This document shows positions 17,710 through 26,901 of a stretch of DNA of 64,000 bases, piece after piece. A program made the position numbers and the translations under genes. Source of the DNA: Chryseobacterium sp. W4I1 (GTDB taxonomy: Bacteria > Bacteroidota > Bacteroidia > Flavobacteriales > Weeksellaceae); assembly GCF_030816115.1 (NCBI RefSeq), contig NZ_JAUSXQ010000001.1:2480001-2544000 (forward strand), in the 5' to 3' direction. Below the pieces are notes generated by a model, which was not told the DNA's origin, did not search any database, and saw only the letters and a program-made list of their open reading frames with translations. The first letter of the stretch is position 1, and each line of letters opens with the position of its first letter.

Positions 17710-20085
17710 TTATTTCTTTTCGTAATTTCCTTTCAGTAAACGGACTTCTATGACTTTAGCGGTCATTCGTTTTTCTTCTGCCAGAAATTTTACAGTAAGA
17801 TTTTCTTTATTCTTCTCTGAATCCGGTATCGGAACGACAATATATTGAGGGGAGCTTCCAGACTTTCCTTCCAGATTCTGAGCAATGATTTTTTTACCAT
17901 TGATCTCAACATTCAGCATACGGTTGGTATTGGCATCAAAATATAGCAGGTAAAGATAGGAAGCATTTTTTTCACTATTTTTCATCTGGTAACTGAACCA
18001 GCCTTTGGCCTCACGGAAATGCCGGTCTTCCATATAGCCTGTCCCGGAATCTTTGCTTTCTATAAAATGATCTGATTCCGGTTGCTGTTCTCCCAGCTGG
18101 ATCTTATCTGTGGTGATCATATCCAGCTTTATGATTTCCTGTTCTTCTTTTGCTCTCTGTTTCAGTATATTTTCTATCCCGTTTTTGTCAGCTTGCGGCC
18201 AGTACAGGATATATCTTTCTTCCTGAACGCTGTAAAACGGCACAAGACTGATTCCTTCTCCGAATTTCTCAGATGGATAAAGACCTTTAACAACAAAATT
18301 TAGCGGTGTATTGTTCAAAGGTGTAACATGGCTGACAATCTCGGAAGGATTTCCAAGGATAACAGGAATTTCGTTTAAGGGAATCTGGGGGCCGTGAGCA
18401 ATATGACCGCCTCTGCTGTCATCCGCAAGAAGTCCCTGCTGGTTTTCGGTTCCGTATTTTGCGGCAAGTACTACAGGTCCGTATTTAAATGCATAATAAT
18501 TGGAGTGATCAGGTAATTGTTCCGCGAAAAGATGCATGGGTAAATTCATTTTCACGACATCTCCTTTCTGCCATTTTTTAGTCAGTGTAAAATAACCGTC
18601 GGAACCACGCTGTACTTTCTCCTGTTTTCCGTTGATCAGAATTTTTACTTCCGAAGGAGATGTCCATTCCGGGCATCTCAGTTTTAGATCAAATTCTGAC
18701 TTTTCTGCAGCATCAAAGATCAATGTTGTTTCAGGAACTTCCGGAAAGCTATTGACCTGACGAAGTACTACTTTTTGCTGTTTCCATGTGAGTATGGAAG
18801 GAATAAACAGGTTCACATATAAATCCTTATCCGACCGGGCATAAATCATTTCTCCATATTTAGCGTGATTTTCCATTCCGGATCCCACACAACACCAAAA
18901 ACTGGTCTGAGGTTGTGAATAAACCCTGTAATGGCCGGGACGCATTGGAGTGAAATACACAAAACCACCATCATTATGATTTTCTGTAGAAAGGATATGA
19001 TTATACAATGCCTTTTCATAATAATCCATATAATATGATGCAGGCATCGTTGCAAACAATTCTTTGGTCAGCTTGAGCATATTGTAGGTATTGCAGGTTT
19101 CCGGACCTTCAATACTTTTTATCATACTGCTGAAATCATTGACGGGATTAAAATGCTCACTTACGCTGTTTCCTCCGATAATGGAGGACCTTTTCTCTGT
19201 AATATTGTGCCAGAAAAAATCAGCAGCATTATTCCAGGGCGTATTGTTTTCAAGATCGGCAATGCGTTTGTAACCTATCACTTTTGGAATCTGTGTATTG
19301 GCATGAAGACCCGTAAGCTTATCTTCTCCGGACAAAAGCGGAGTAAGGATCGCCTGATCTGAAAACCGGTGAGCCAGCTGCAGATATCTTTTATCGTGAG
19401 TGATATCATAAAGATCTGCAAAAACTTCATTCAGCCCGCCATGTTCACTGCGTAGCATTTCCTGTATCTGTTCATCAGAAAGTCCTGAAACTTCGTTCAC
19501 CATCCAATCTGTAAGTCTTATGAGTATCTTCTTTGCTTTTTCGCTTTTTGCATACCAATAGGCATCACGCAGCCCTGCATACAGTTTGTGAATATTATAC
19601 AAAGGTACCCATCGGTCATTCAAACCAAAGCTTGAGGCCCGTATATTTCCCTGTTCAATCTCTTTCCAGATTTTTTTCCCGTCAGGAATTCCTGAAATGT
19701 ATCCATCGGATGATATATTCTGGCAGCGTTCCAGCTCACTGGTCATATAATCGAGTCTCTGCTTTATATTGAGATCTCCTGTAGAGGCATACATTAAAGC
19801 CAATGCCGAAATATAATGTCCTCCTATATGACCATCCAGTCCTGTACTTTCCCAGTTAGGATAATTTTCTGCTTTTGGTTTCAGCCCCGCTTCTTTAAGA
19901 TAAGGTGCCAGCAGCCTGTCCGGCTCCATAGCCATGATATACTTACGGTCTGCCGTCATTGCTCTATTGAAAACACTCTCCGATAACTTTACCGTTTCCA
20001 AAGGGAAATAACGAATTTTCTTCTTTACCTGTGCGGAGGTAAATGAAGCAAAACATAATAAAACAATTGAAAGTTTTCGGCTCAT
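17710..20085 (-). CDS. GH127/GH146-type beta-L-arabinofuranosidase (DUF1680)
   Basis: Exported (alpha/alpha)6-barrel enzyme of 791 residues with signal peptide (cleavage near TSAQ, residue 19). The zinc-thiolate active site of this clan is visible: E329 and C331 (GPETCNTYN) and the C398-C399 pair (FWCCVGSG), the equivalents of E338, C340, C417 and C418 in HypBA1. The opening (DRLLAPYLKEAGLKPKAE; NWESTGLDGHIGGHY at 77-91) fits GH146 better than GH127 from memory. A C-terminal beta-rich extension covers about 520-791. It starts the operon running down to GH67. Substrate: beta-L-Araf, with an alternative specificity possible. Confidence 0.85.
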   Translation of the reverse strand: MSRKLSIVLLCFASFTSAQVKKKIRYFPLETVKLSESVFNRAMTADRKYIMAMEPDRLLAPYLKEAGLKPKAENYPNWESTGLDGHIGGHYISALALMYASTGDLNIKQRLDYMTSELERCQNISSDGYISGIPDGKKIWKEIEQGNIRASSFGLNDRWVPLYNIHKLYAGLRDAYWYAKSEKAKKILIRLTDWMVNEVSGLSDEQIQEMLRSEHGGLNEVFADLYDITHDKRYLQLAHRFSDQAILTPLLSGEDKLTGLHANTQIPKVIGYKRIADLENNTPWNNAADFFWHNITEKRSSIIGGNSVSEHFNPVNDFSSMIKSIEGPETCNTYNMLKLTKELFATMPASYYMDYYEKALYNHILSTENHNDGGFVYFTPMRPGHYRVYSQPQTSFWCCVGSGMENHAKYGEMIYARSDKDLYVNLFIPSILTWKQQKVVLRQVNSFPEVPETTLIFDAAEKSEFDLKLRCPEWTSPSEVKILINGKQEKVQRGSDGYFTLTKKWQKGDVVKMNLPMHLFAEQLPDHSNYYAFKYGPVVLAAKYGTENQQGLLADDSRGGHIAHGPQIPLNEIPVILGNPSEIVSHVTPLNNTPLNFVVKGLYPSEKFGEGISLVPFYSVQEERYILYWPQADKNGIENILKQRAKEEQEIIKLDMITTDKIQLGEQQPESDHFIESKDSGTGYMEDRHFREAKGWFSYQMKNSEKNASYLYLLYFDANTNRMLNVEINGKKIIAQNLEGKSGSSPQYIVVPIPDSEKNKENLTVKFLAEEKRMTAKVIEVRLLKGNYEKK

Positions 20086-20089
20086 TAAT

Positions 20090-20108
20090 AAATGTTAATT
20101 CAACATTT
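20090..20108. promoter_or_regulatory. Weaker copy of the pentose operator
   Basis: AAATGT (20090-20095), TAATTCA, ACATTT (20103-20108): a perfect inverted repeat with the same 7-base spacing as the other copies but AAATGT half-sites. It lies 4 bases before the start codon of the GH146 gene, so it would act on the leader rather than the promoter. Chance is possible. Confidence 0.35.
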
Positions 20109-20225
20109 CTAAAATAATGGAAAGAATCTACATACGAAACATTTTTACCGTCCGCTTCAATTGGTTATCCATTTAAAATCTCTGATAAAGCCCTAAAAAC
20201 AATAAAAAACACCACCCCTTATCAT

Positions 20226-20233
20226 CAAAAATA
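20226..20233 (-). promoter_or_regulatory. -7 promoter box for the GH146 operon
   Basis: The minus strand reads TATTTTTG, an exact TAnnTTTG match, which would give a leader of about 130 bases. Just downstream on the minus strand is GATGATAAGG, related to palindromes upstream of xylR. The rest of the 20109-20531 stretch is AT-rich with no credible ORF. Confidence 0.35.
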
Positions 20234-20531
20234 AGATTACCATTTTACAGAAAAACAGGACTCCTGAATGATAGAGATTCCTTATAAAAATGAATTCAGA
20301 ATGTGTTTTAATAAAATTTTCAATAATATCACAAATACCTTATCGTATTTTTAACGTTAAGCCTTTTTACTTATTTATTATTTACACCAACCTTAATTTT
20401 AACATAACTTTAACATTGAGTTCATATCTATTTAATCTGATTTGGTATGTATTGGTCCTTTTTAACAACAATTTTAGCTCCCAAAAACAGGTACCACCCA
20501 TTGTTTTATTAATAATAAATGATCTATTAAA

Positions 20532-20550
20532 AAGTGTATAAATCACAATT
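20532..20550. promoter_or_regulatory. Pentose-regulon operator candidate at the Nudix regulator
   Basis: AAGTGT (20532-20537), ATAAATC, ACAATT (20545-20550). It lies 26 bases upstream of the -7 box of the 20600 gene, so a bound protein would cover the -33 region. It suggests autoregulation. Confidence 0.5.
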
Positions 20551-20576
20551 AAATAAAATTATACCTATAAAAAATT

Positions 20577-20584
20577 TACCTTTG
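20577..20584 (+). promoter_or_regulatory. -7 promoter box (TACCTTTG)
   Basis: Exact TAnnTTTG match 15 bases before the ATG at 20600, implying a very short leader. No -33 TTG at standard spacing. Confidence 0.5.
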
Positions 20585-20599
20585 TATAAAATATAAAAG

Positions 20600-21286
20600 A
20601 TGACTGAGGATTACTCCCAATATCCCAAACACCTTGTTGCTGTTGACTGTATTATTTTCGGTTTTGACGGTGAAAATCTTAAAATCCTTTTAGTAAAGAG
20701 AAATTTTGAACCACAGATGGGCGAATGGTCTCTGATGGGTGGCTTTATCGGTAATGATGAGACTTCTGACGAAGCAGCAACCAGGGTTCTGCATACTTTG
20801 ACGGGTCTTGAAAATATTTATCTTGAGCAGCTGAAGTGCTATACGGAAATTAAACGTGAACCTACAGCCAGAATTATGTCAATTTCCTATTATGCGTTGA
20901 TCAATATTGAAAAAGACATTCAGATCAATGATCAATACAGTGCACAATGGTTTGAATTCCAAAATGCCCCCAGCCTTATTTTTGATCATAATGATATGGT
21001 ACGGGATGCTGCAGCCAGATTGAGAAGAAGAGCATCCACCGGGCCTATAGGCTTTGAGCTTCTTCCCGAAAAATTCACGATGAAGGATCTCCAGAACCTT
21101 TATGAAGCCATTCTGAGTGAGAAATTCGACAAACGTAATTTTACCAGCAAGATCAACAGTATGGATATTCTTGTGAATACCAATAAGAAGGACATGACCT
21201 CTTCCAGAAAAGGATCTTTTCTTTATCGCTTTGACGAAAAAAAATACAAGAAAAAAATTTCGCAGGGATTTATGTTTAAAATCTGA
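20600..21286 (+). CDS. Nudix-fold (NrtR/AraR-type) pentose regulator
   Basis: A 228-residue regulator: N-terminal Nudix-like sensor (about 8-140) and C-terminal winged helix (about 148-225, starting GFELLPEKFTMKDLQNLYEA). The Nudix box spans G48-L70, but the catalytic REUxEE part reads RVLHTL: the three glutamates expected at 63, 66 and 67 are V, T and L. It should therefore bind, not hydrolyse, its ligand. In Bacteroides the Nudix-family AraR senses L-arabinose; this protein is a likely counterpart. A paralog is at 60942. An operator copy and a -7 box lie upstream, a terminator downstream. Confidence 0.85.
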   Translation: MTEDYSQYPKHLVAVDCIIFGFDGENLKILLVKRNFEPQMGEWSLMGGFIGNDETSDEAATRVLHTLTGLENIYLEQLKCYTEIKREPTARIMSISYYALINIEKDIQINDQYSAQWFEFQNAPSLIFDHNDMVRDAAARLRRRASTGPIGFELLPEKFTMKDLQNLYEAILSEKFDKRNFTSKINSMDILVNTNKKDMTSSRKGSFLYRFDEKKYKKKISQGFMFKI

Positions 21287-21400
21287 TACTTAAAACCTGT
21301 TTAATTTTTCGGATACGAGAGTTTCCAGAATTATTTATTAATTTAATCTCTAAACTTTTACCCCTTCGCCTACCTTATACTACACTAAGATAAATAGTAT

Positions 21401-21427
21401 AAAATCTCGTTTTGCGAGATTTTTTTT
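21401..21427 (+). terminator. Intrinsic terminator
   Basis: AAAATCTCG (21401-21409), loop TTTTG, CGAGATTTT (21415-21423), followed by further T residues. It ends the regulator transcript 115 bases after its stop codon. Confidence 0.8.
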
Positions 21428-21888
21428 GCTAATATGAACAACTTTGAAGCAAGATAAATAGTAATTCCGTCTTTTTTGATGTGTATGTTAATGAAAATTT
21501 ATGATAAGGTTTTTTATTTCGCCCTATTTATATACATTATGACTATCTAACAATTGCTCTATTTATGATATTAAATTTTACGTTAATTTTCAATAAAATA
21601 TTGTTTTATATTTAATAATATTAGTACTTTTATAAATATACAATAACAAAAATTAATAAGATTTAATATTTTCATAATACCCTGCTTGCTTTCATTTAAG
21701 TAGGTCTGCTCGGAAAATAATTATTCAATCTTTTACTTACAACTGTTCCTGAAGAATCTTACCAAACGATTGTACTTTTTATATAAATACAACCGAAACT
21801 ATTATTATTTCCACAAGAAGATGGAAACCGAAGCATTGATGGCTAAAAAATAAAATTAATAATCACCCTTAATATTAATATATAAATT
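21428..21888. other. AT-rich intergenic region
   Basis: A 460-base stretch before the GH5 gene that is very AT-rich, in sharp contrast to the GC-richer GH5 reading frame. It contains TATGATAAGGTT (21500-21511), identical to the left part of a palindrome upstream of xylR. Two TACTTTT strings occur (around 21620 and 21770) but neither is a full TAnnTTTG match. No ORF or RNA gene was recognised. Confidence 0.4.
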
Positions 21889-23610
21889 ATGAGAACAAAC
21901 AAAATGTGGTTACTTCTAGCATTTCTATTAACCATTCTTTCCAGCTGCTCCCGGATGGAAGAAAAAATTTTACTAGAAGAATCTGAAAAAAATCTAAGTG
22001 CCAAAGCAGAGGCATCTTCATTGGAAATAATACCGCCCTTGCATGTGGGCGGCAAATACCTCAAAGATCCCTGTGGCAATAACGTTGTCTTACATGGGGT
22101 TGCCATAACACCCAGCCCATGGTTCAATGGCTGTCAATATGGCGCCAATTCCGGCTACTGTACCTGGGACAATTACAATGTACAGGGAGCGTTGAACTAT
22201 AACAAAGCAGTTATAAGCAAACTCAGCAGCACCGCTGATGGCTGGTATCTCAATTACATTCGCCTTCACATCGATCCTTATTGGACCAATGATCCTGGCC
22301 CAGCTATTCCAGAGAACGATATCTCAAGATTCAATTATAACCGCCTGGTAACTTATACTGACCAAGTAATCATCCCACTGATTAATCATGCCCGAAGCCG
22401 AGGAATGTATGTCATTCTACGCCCACCAGGCGTATGTCCGAATCGTATTGCTGTAAACGACGCCTATCATAGTTACCTTAAAACCGTATGGACCTTTCTT
22501 TCACAACACCCCGGATTGAAGAATGCGGACAACGTGATGTTTGAATTAGCCAACGAACCTGTTGAAATCCTAGGGACAAACGGTACATGGGGTACTACAG
22601 GAAACGAACATTTTGCAGCGCTTAAAAACTTTTTCCAGCCATTGGTCAACATCATTCGCAACAATGGAGCCAATAATGTTTGCTGGATACCGGGTACGGG
22701 CTGGCAATCGCATTATCAGGGCTATGTCAATAATCCGATCACGGGTGGTAATATTGGCTATGCTGTTCACATCTATCCGGGTTACTGGGGCGGTGTCAAC
22801 AACTATCAATCTTTTCAAAATGCATGGAACATCAATGTTAAACCGGTTGCAGACATTGCACCGATCGCCATTACCGAGACCGACTGGGCTCCACAAGGAT
22901 ATGGAACCTTCGGCATTGGTAATACCGGTACGGCAGGCGGAAGCGGATTTGGCGCCAATTTAAAATACATTGTGGATCAGTCAGGAAATGTAAGCTGGAA
23001 TGTTCTTGCCCCGGATAATCTCCTCCACAAGGGCGATCCTAATGCAGGAACAGCCTACAACAACGATTGGGAAGCCTGCGCCGCCCCAAGCAAACAATGG
23101 TTTCAGCAATATGCAGCCTCCAACTATCCCGTTGCCAACTGTAACACAACCAGCAGTCTGGTCAATAATGGCATTTACGAGATCGAATTTCAGACCGATG
23201 CCAACAAAGTACTTGATCTGAAATCCGGAGAGGACGCCAATGGTGCAGTGTTAAGACCATGGACGAGGAATGGTGCTGCCGCACAACGATGGGTTGCTAT
23301 TGACGCGGGCAATGGCTACTGGCGGTTTGTGTCTAAAGCCAGTGCAACCAATCGCTGCATTGATCTGGCCAGTAACAGCAACACATTGGGAACTGCAATC
23401 CGGCTTTGGCAGAATTATGGTAATGATGCACAGACCTGGCAGGTAGTCGCCGCTTCCAATGGTTATTACAAAATCCTATCCAAGGTGGATGCCACCCGTG
23501 GCTGGGATATCCCCAACTGTACCATGGACGGCAATTCAAACTTACGCCTTTGGGATTATTACGGTACCTCATGTCAATTGTTCAAGTTCAAATTTATAGC
23601 GATGAACTGA
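21889..23610 (+). CDS. GH5 endoglycanase lipoprotein with ricin-B lectin domain
   Basis: A 573-residue surface or outer-membrane lipoprotein: hydrophobic start with lipobox LSSC (Cys20). The GH5 barrel spans about 55-420, with acid/base E223 (FELANEPVE) and nucleophile E330 (AITETDWAPQ). A C-terminal ricin-type beta-trefoil (CBM13-like, about 434-573) shows the repeated AQRWVAI, AQTWQVV and CQLFKF motifs. The substrate could be a beta-glucan, mannan or xylan; the subfamily cannot be set by eye. The frame is visibly richer in G and C, with many GGC, GCC and CTG codons, and lies on the opposite strand to the locus. It has its own terminator and adjoining repeats, which suggests acquisition. Confidence 0.88.
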   Translation: MRTNKMWLLLAFLLTILSSCSRMEEKILLEESEKNLSAKAEASSLEIIPPLHVGGKYLKDPCGNNVVLHGVAITPSPWFNGCQYGANSGYCTWDNYNVQGALNYNKAVISKLSSTADGWYLNYIRLHIDPYWTNDPGPAIPENDISRFNYNRLVTYTDQVIIPLINHARSRGMYVILRPPGVCPNRIAVNDAYHSYLKTVWTFLSQHPGLKNADNVMFELANEPVEILGTNGTWGTTGNEHFAALKNFFQPLVNIIRNNGANNVCWIPGTGWQSHYQGYVNNPITGGNIGYAVHIYPGYWGGVNNYQSFQNAWNINVKPVADIAPIAITETDWAPQGYGTFGIGNTGTAGGSGFGANLKYIVDQSGNVSWNVLAPDNLLHKGDPNAGTAYNNDWEACAAPSKQWFQQYAASNYPVANCNTTSSLVNNGIYEIEFQTDANKVLDLKSGEDANGAVLRPWTRNGAAAQRWVAIDAGNGYWRFVSKASATNRCIDLASNSNTLGTAIRLWQNYGNDAQTWQVVAASNGYYKILSKVDATRGWDIPNCTMDGNSNLRLWDYYGTSCQLFKFKFIAMN

Positions 23611-23614
23611 AACC

Positions 23615-23655
23615 AATAAAAAATAGGATGCCTTTTTAGCATCCTATTTTTTATT
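23615..23655 (+). terminator. Strong intrinsic terminator of the GH5 gene
   Basis: A perfect 17-bp stem: AATAAAAAATAGGATGC (23615-23631), loop of 7, GCATCCTATTTTTTATT (23639-23655). It begins 4 bases after the GH5 stop codon. Confidence 0.9.
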
Positions 23656-23658
23656 ATT

Positions 23659-23974
23659 TGTGAAAAGTCAATTTTGCTTCGCAAGTCAATAGTGAATTTC
23701 TAAAAATTGACAAGTGAAACGAATTCTCTATTGATCATTCACTTTTTCTATGCACTAAATTTATCTTTTATGTGAAAAGTCAATTTGCTTCGCAAGTCAA
23801 TAGTGAATTTCTAAAAATTGACAAGTGAAACGAATTCACTATTGATCATTCATTTTTGTTATGTATTAAATTTATCTCTTATGTGAAAAGTCAATTTTTG
23901 CTTTCGCAAGTCAATGATGAATTTCTAAAATTGACAAGTGAAACGAATTCACTATTAATCATTCACTTTTTTAT
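23659..23974. repeat. Three tandem copies of a ~111-bp palindromic repeat
   Basis: Near-identical units at 23659-23770, 23771-23881 and 23882-about 23974 (the last one shortened at its end). Each starts TGTGAAAAGTCAAT and contains TTGC-TTC-GCAA, GTCAATTTT/AAAATTGAC and AGTGAATT/AATTCACT inverted pairs. Each ends near ATTGATCATTCAC, which is an imperfect reverse complement of its start. In unit 2 the pair CAATAGTGAATT/AATTCACTATTG is perfect over 12 bp. No protein is encoded. It may be a Bacteroidota intergenic REP/MITE-like element. It fills the gap between the GH5 terminator and the end of the convergent symporter gene. Confidence 0.85.
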
Positions 23975-23985
23975 GGGTTCAATGT

Positions 23986-25713
23986 CTACCAAAACCTTAC
24001 ATATAATGCGGTCAGTAAAAGCAGCGTCAGTACTATCAAAACTAACGTTCTATTATCCACTTTAAACATAGTTGCATCAATGGCAAAGGCTTTAGGATTG
24101 ACCTTTGGCCCTGCAAGGCTGATCAGAATCATTACCACAATCGTGATAAAAAAGGACCATCCCATATTGATCAGGAAAGGAATTTCGGTAATGGTATGTA
24201 CCACCCCATTCTCCAGTTTTTCATAAGTAAATGCTGTATACATTAAGGTTTCTTTTCCAAAAATACCTACTGCAAAGCTGTTGAAAAAAATGGCAAGGAC
24301 AAACCCTAAAATTACGCCTACCAGAGCGGCTGTTCCGGTTGTCCTTTTCCAGAACATTCCCAGGAGAAACATGGCAAAAACTCCAGGGCTGATAAAGCCT
24401 GTATATTTTTGAATAAATGTAAAGCCTCCTTCGCCACCTATTCCCAAAACATCTGTCCAGGTAAAGGCCAATGCCGCCATCATTGCAATAATAATTACCC
24501 AGCGGCCTGTTCTCACCATCTGGATTTCTGTGGCATCTGCTTTAAGGTATTTCTTATAGATATCGAGTGTAAATATGGTGGAAATACTGTTTACTTTTCC
24601 AGCCAGAGAAGCTACAATCGCGGCTGTCAACGCTGCAATTGCCAATCCTTTAAGCCCTACAGGCAAAAATCCCAGTATTGCAGAGTATGCTCCGTCTTTT
24701 ACTCCGTTGAATCCCGGAAGATGTCCTTTAGAATATAATACATAAGCAGCGATCCCGGGAAGCATCACAATCACAGGCATGAATAGTTTCAGAAAACCTG
24801 CAAATAAAATTCCTGTCCTTGCCGTTTTCAGATCTGCTCCCAAAGCCCTCTGCGTAATATACTGATTGCATCCCCAGTAATTCAGATTCACAATCCACTG
24901 TCCCGCAAAGTACATGGCCAAGCCTGGTAAAACAACATATTTCTGCACTTCCAGATTCTGAGGCATTGCCAAAGTAGTGGTGGTGGTTTTTGGCTTTTCA
25001 AGAATCAGCTTAAAATGCTGAGGAGCTTCATTGATCAGGGTATTAAATCCGGCCAAAGCATTTCCTACCGCAGCCCCGTTAATTCTTTGATCAACAATCT
25101 GCAAAGCCATATAAACGGTTGCAAAACCTCCGATAATAAGGACAGCCACCTGTATAACGTCTGTATATCCTATCACTTTCATCCCTCCAAGGCCAATAAG
25201 AAGCGCCATAAGTAGAAGGGCGATCATAATACCGTGCAGATGCTCTCCTCCCAGTAAGGTATCAATAGCGAGGGCTCCCAGGTAAAGGATGGAGGTGAGA
25301 TTCACGATAACATACAGAAACAGCCAGAATACCGCCATGATCAGTGAAACAGATTTATTATATCTTCTCTCCAGAAACTGGGGCATGGTATAAATCTTAT
25401 TTTTAAGATAGATAGGCATGAACCAGACGGCAATAATGATCAATGCAACGGCAGCAATCCATTCATAGGCAGCAACGGCAATTCCTACAAAAAAACCTTC
25501 GCCGCTCATCCCGATGAACTGTTCAGCAGAGATATTGGACGCTATTAAACTGGCTCCGATAGCCCACCAGGTTAAAGATCCTTCCGCAAGGAAATAATCT
25601 TTACTTCCTGTAGATTCTGACTTTTTCTTTTTATAGATCCATAATCCGTAGGAAGCTACCACTACAAAATAGATCAGGAATATGATGATATCAATAGTTG
25701 CTAATTTTCCCAT
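23986..25713 (-). CDS. SSS-family sodium/sugar symporter
   Basis: Inner-membrane solute:sodium symporter (SGLT type) of 575 residues with about fourteen hydrophobic segments. The family pattern is seen in DYFLAEGSLTWWAIGASLIA (37-56), followed by SNISAEQFIGMSG. Another hallmark is the AIVASLAGKVNSISTIFTLD helix near residue 365. It is the last gene of araB-araD-araA-galM-SSS, 3 bases after galM, so L-arabinose or a related monosaccharide is the expected cargo. Confidence 0.9.
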   Translation of the reverse strand: MGKLATIDIIIFLIYFVVVASYGLWIYKKKKSESTGSKDYFLAEGSLTWWAIGASLIASNISAEQFIGMSGEGFFVGIAVAAYEWIAAVALIIIAVWFMPIYLKNKIYTMPQFLERRYNKSVSLIMAVFWLFLYVIVNLTSILYLGALAIDTLLGGEHLHGIMIALLLMALLIGLGGMKVIGYTDVIQVAVLIIGGFATVYMALQIVDQRINGAAVGNALAGFNTLINEAPQHFKLILEKPKTTTTTLAMPQNLEVQKYVVLPGLAMYFAGQWIVNLNYWGCNQYITQRALGADLKTARTGILFAGFLKLFMPVIVMLPGIAAYVLYSKGHLPGFNGVKDGAYSAILGFLPVGLKGLAIAALTAAIVASLAGKVNSISTIFTLDIYKKYLKADATEIQMVRTGRWVIIIAMMAALAFTWTDVLGIGGEGGFTFIQKYTGFISPGVFAMFLLGMFWKRTTGTAALVGVILGFVLAIFFNSFAVGIFGKETLMYTAFTYEKLENGVVHTITEIPFLINMGWSFFITIVVMILISLAGPKVNPKAFAIDATMFKVDNRTLVLIVLTLLLLTALYVRFW

Positions 25714-25716
25714 AGT

Positions 25717-26874
25717 TTACTTTTTAACAGAGAATTTATAAATGGTTTTAGAATGGTATTTCTGTCTGGGTTTCAGTTCTGTGGAAGGAAAAGAAGCCTG
25801 GTTAGGTGAATCCGGGAAATGCTGAGTCTCTAAGCAGAATCCTGTTCTGAATTCATTTTTACCACCGGTTTTGGTATCAAATTTTCCATCAAGAAAATTT
25901 CCGGAATAAAACTGCACACCGGGTTCATCTGTGAGTACCTCCATCAATCTTCCCGTTCCCTGGTGATACACTTTGGCGATACTTCTCATGCCTTTTCCAT
26001 TCAGAATCCAGTTATGGTCATATCCTTTTCCTTTTTTCAGCTGATCGTCGTCTGCATTGACATCTTTTCCGATGGCTTTGGAAACCGTGAAGTCAAAGGA
26101 AGTTCCTTTTACTGCTTTCTGCTCACCGGTAGGAATCAATGTTTCATTGACCGGAAGGAATTGATCAGCATTAATCTGCAGTTCATGATCGGTAATCGGT
26201 TTTGTAAAATTTCCTGACAGGTTAAAGTAAGAATGCTGGGTAAGGTTCACCACGGTAGGCTTATCAGTTTCTGCCTCATAAGAAATTTCCAGAGCATTGT
26301 CGTCTGTAAGGGTGTAAAAAACGGTTGTTGTTAATTTTCCCGGATATCCTTCTTCCCCATCTGCGCTGATATAGGTTAATTTCAACGTTGGGAATTTTGC
26401 GTCTTTTACCGGTTCAATATTCCAGAATCTGGTATGAAATCCTTCTTTTCCTCCGTGAAGGCTATTGGAGCCATCATTTTTATCAATTTCATAGGTTTTA
26501 CCATCCAGCGTGAATTTTGCATTGGCAATCCTGTTCCCGTATCTTCCAATTAAAGCACCGAAATAATAGGGGTTACCATTGAAATATCCTTCAGGTTTTG
26601 TAAAGCCCAATACAACATCCTCGTATTTTCCATTCTTATCAGGTGCTGTTAAAGAAGTGATAATTCCACCGAAGTTGATAACCTCAACTTTCATCCCGTT
26701 TTTATTGGTTAAAGTGTATTTTTTAATGGAATCACCTTTTGGCGAAACTCCATAATCTGAAGTGTGAATATTATCCATTTTTTTTGAAATATCCTGTTTG
26801 CTATTTTCTTTTTGACAGCCGAAAATAATTAAAAATAATAAAATAAAAATGCCATTATATATTGTTTTTCTCAT
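25717..26874 (-). CDS. galM: Aldose 1-epimerase lipoprotein
   Basis: Mutarotase interconverting alpha and beta anomers of aldoses. It has 385 residues with a lipobox (FLIIFGC, Cys20), so it should be a lipid-anchored envelope protein. The GalM fold is shown by GALIGRYGNRIANAKF (106-121), HGGKEGFHTRFW, NLTQHSYFNLSG and the catalytic glutamate in CLETQHFPDSPN. It is placed between araA and the symporter, consistent with preparing released arabinose for uptake. The galM symbol denotes family; the sugar may be arabinose. Confidence 0.92.
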   Translation of the reverse strand: MRKTIYNGIFILLFLIIFGCQKENSKQDISKKMDNIHTSDYGVSPKGDSIKKYTLTNKNGMKVEVINFGGIITSLTAPDKNGKYEDVVLGFTKPEGYFNGNPYYFGALIGRYGNRIANAKFTLDGKTYEIDKNDGSNSLHGGKEGFHTRFWNIEPVKDAKFPTLKLTYISADGEEGYPGKLTTTVFYTLTDDNALEISYEAETDKPTVVNLTQHSYFNLSGNFTKPITDHELQINADQFLPVNETLIPTGEQKAVKGTSFDFTVSKAIGKDVNADDDQLKKGKGYDHNWILNGKGMRSIAKVYHQGTGRLMEVLTDEPGVQFYSGNFLDGKFDTKTGGKNEFRTGFCLETQHFPDSPNQASFPSTELKPRQKYHSKTIYKFSVKK

Positions 26875-26901
26875 AATTATTTACATATATTTTAAAATTA
26901 G

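Noticed and set aside
23659..23974. CRISPR array
   Set aside because: The tandem units are about 111 bases and near-identical throughout, with no short repeat alternating with unique spacers, and no cas genes are in the window.
21889..23974. Insertion sequence or integrase around the GH5 gene
   Set aside because: No transposase, integrase, terminal inverted repeats or target-site duplication could be found; the foreign look rests on composition only.
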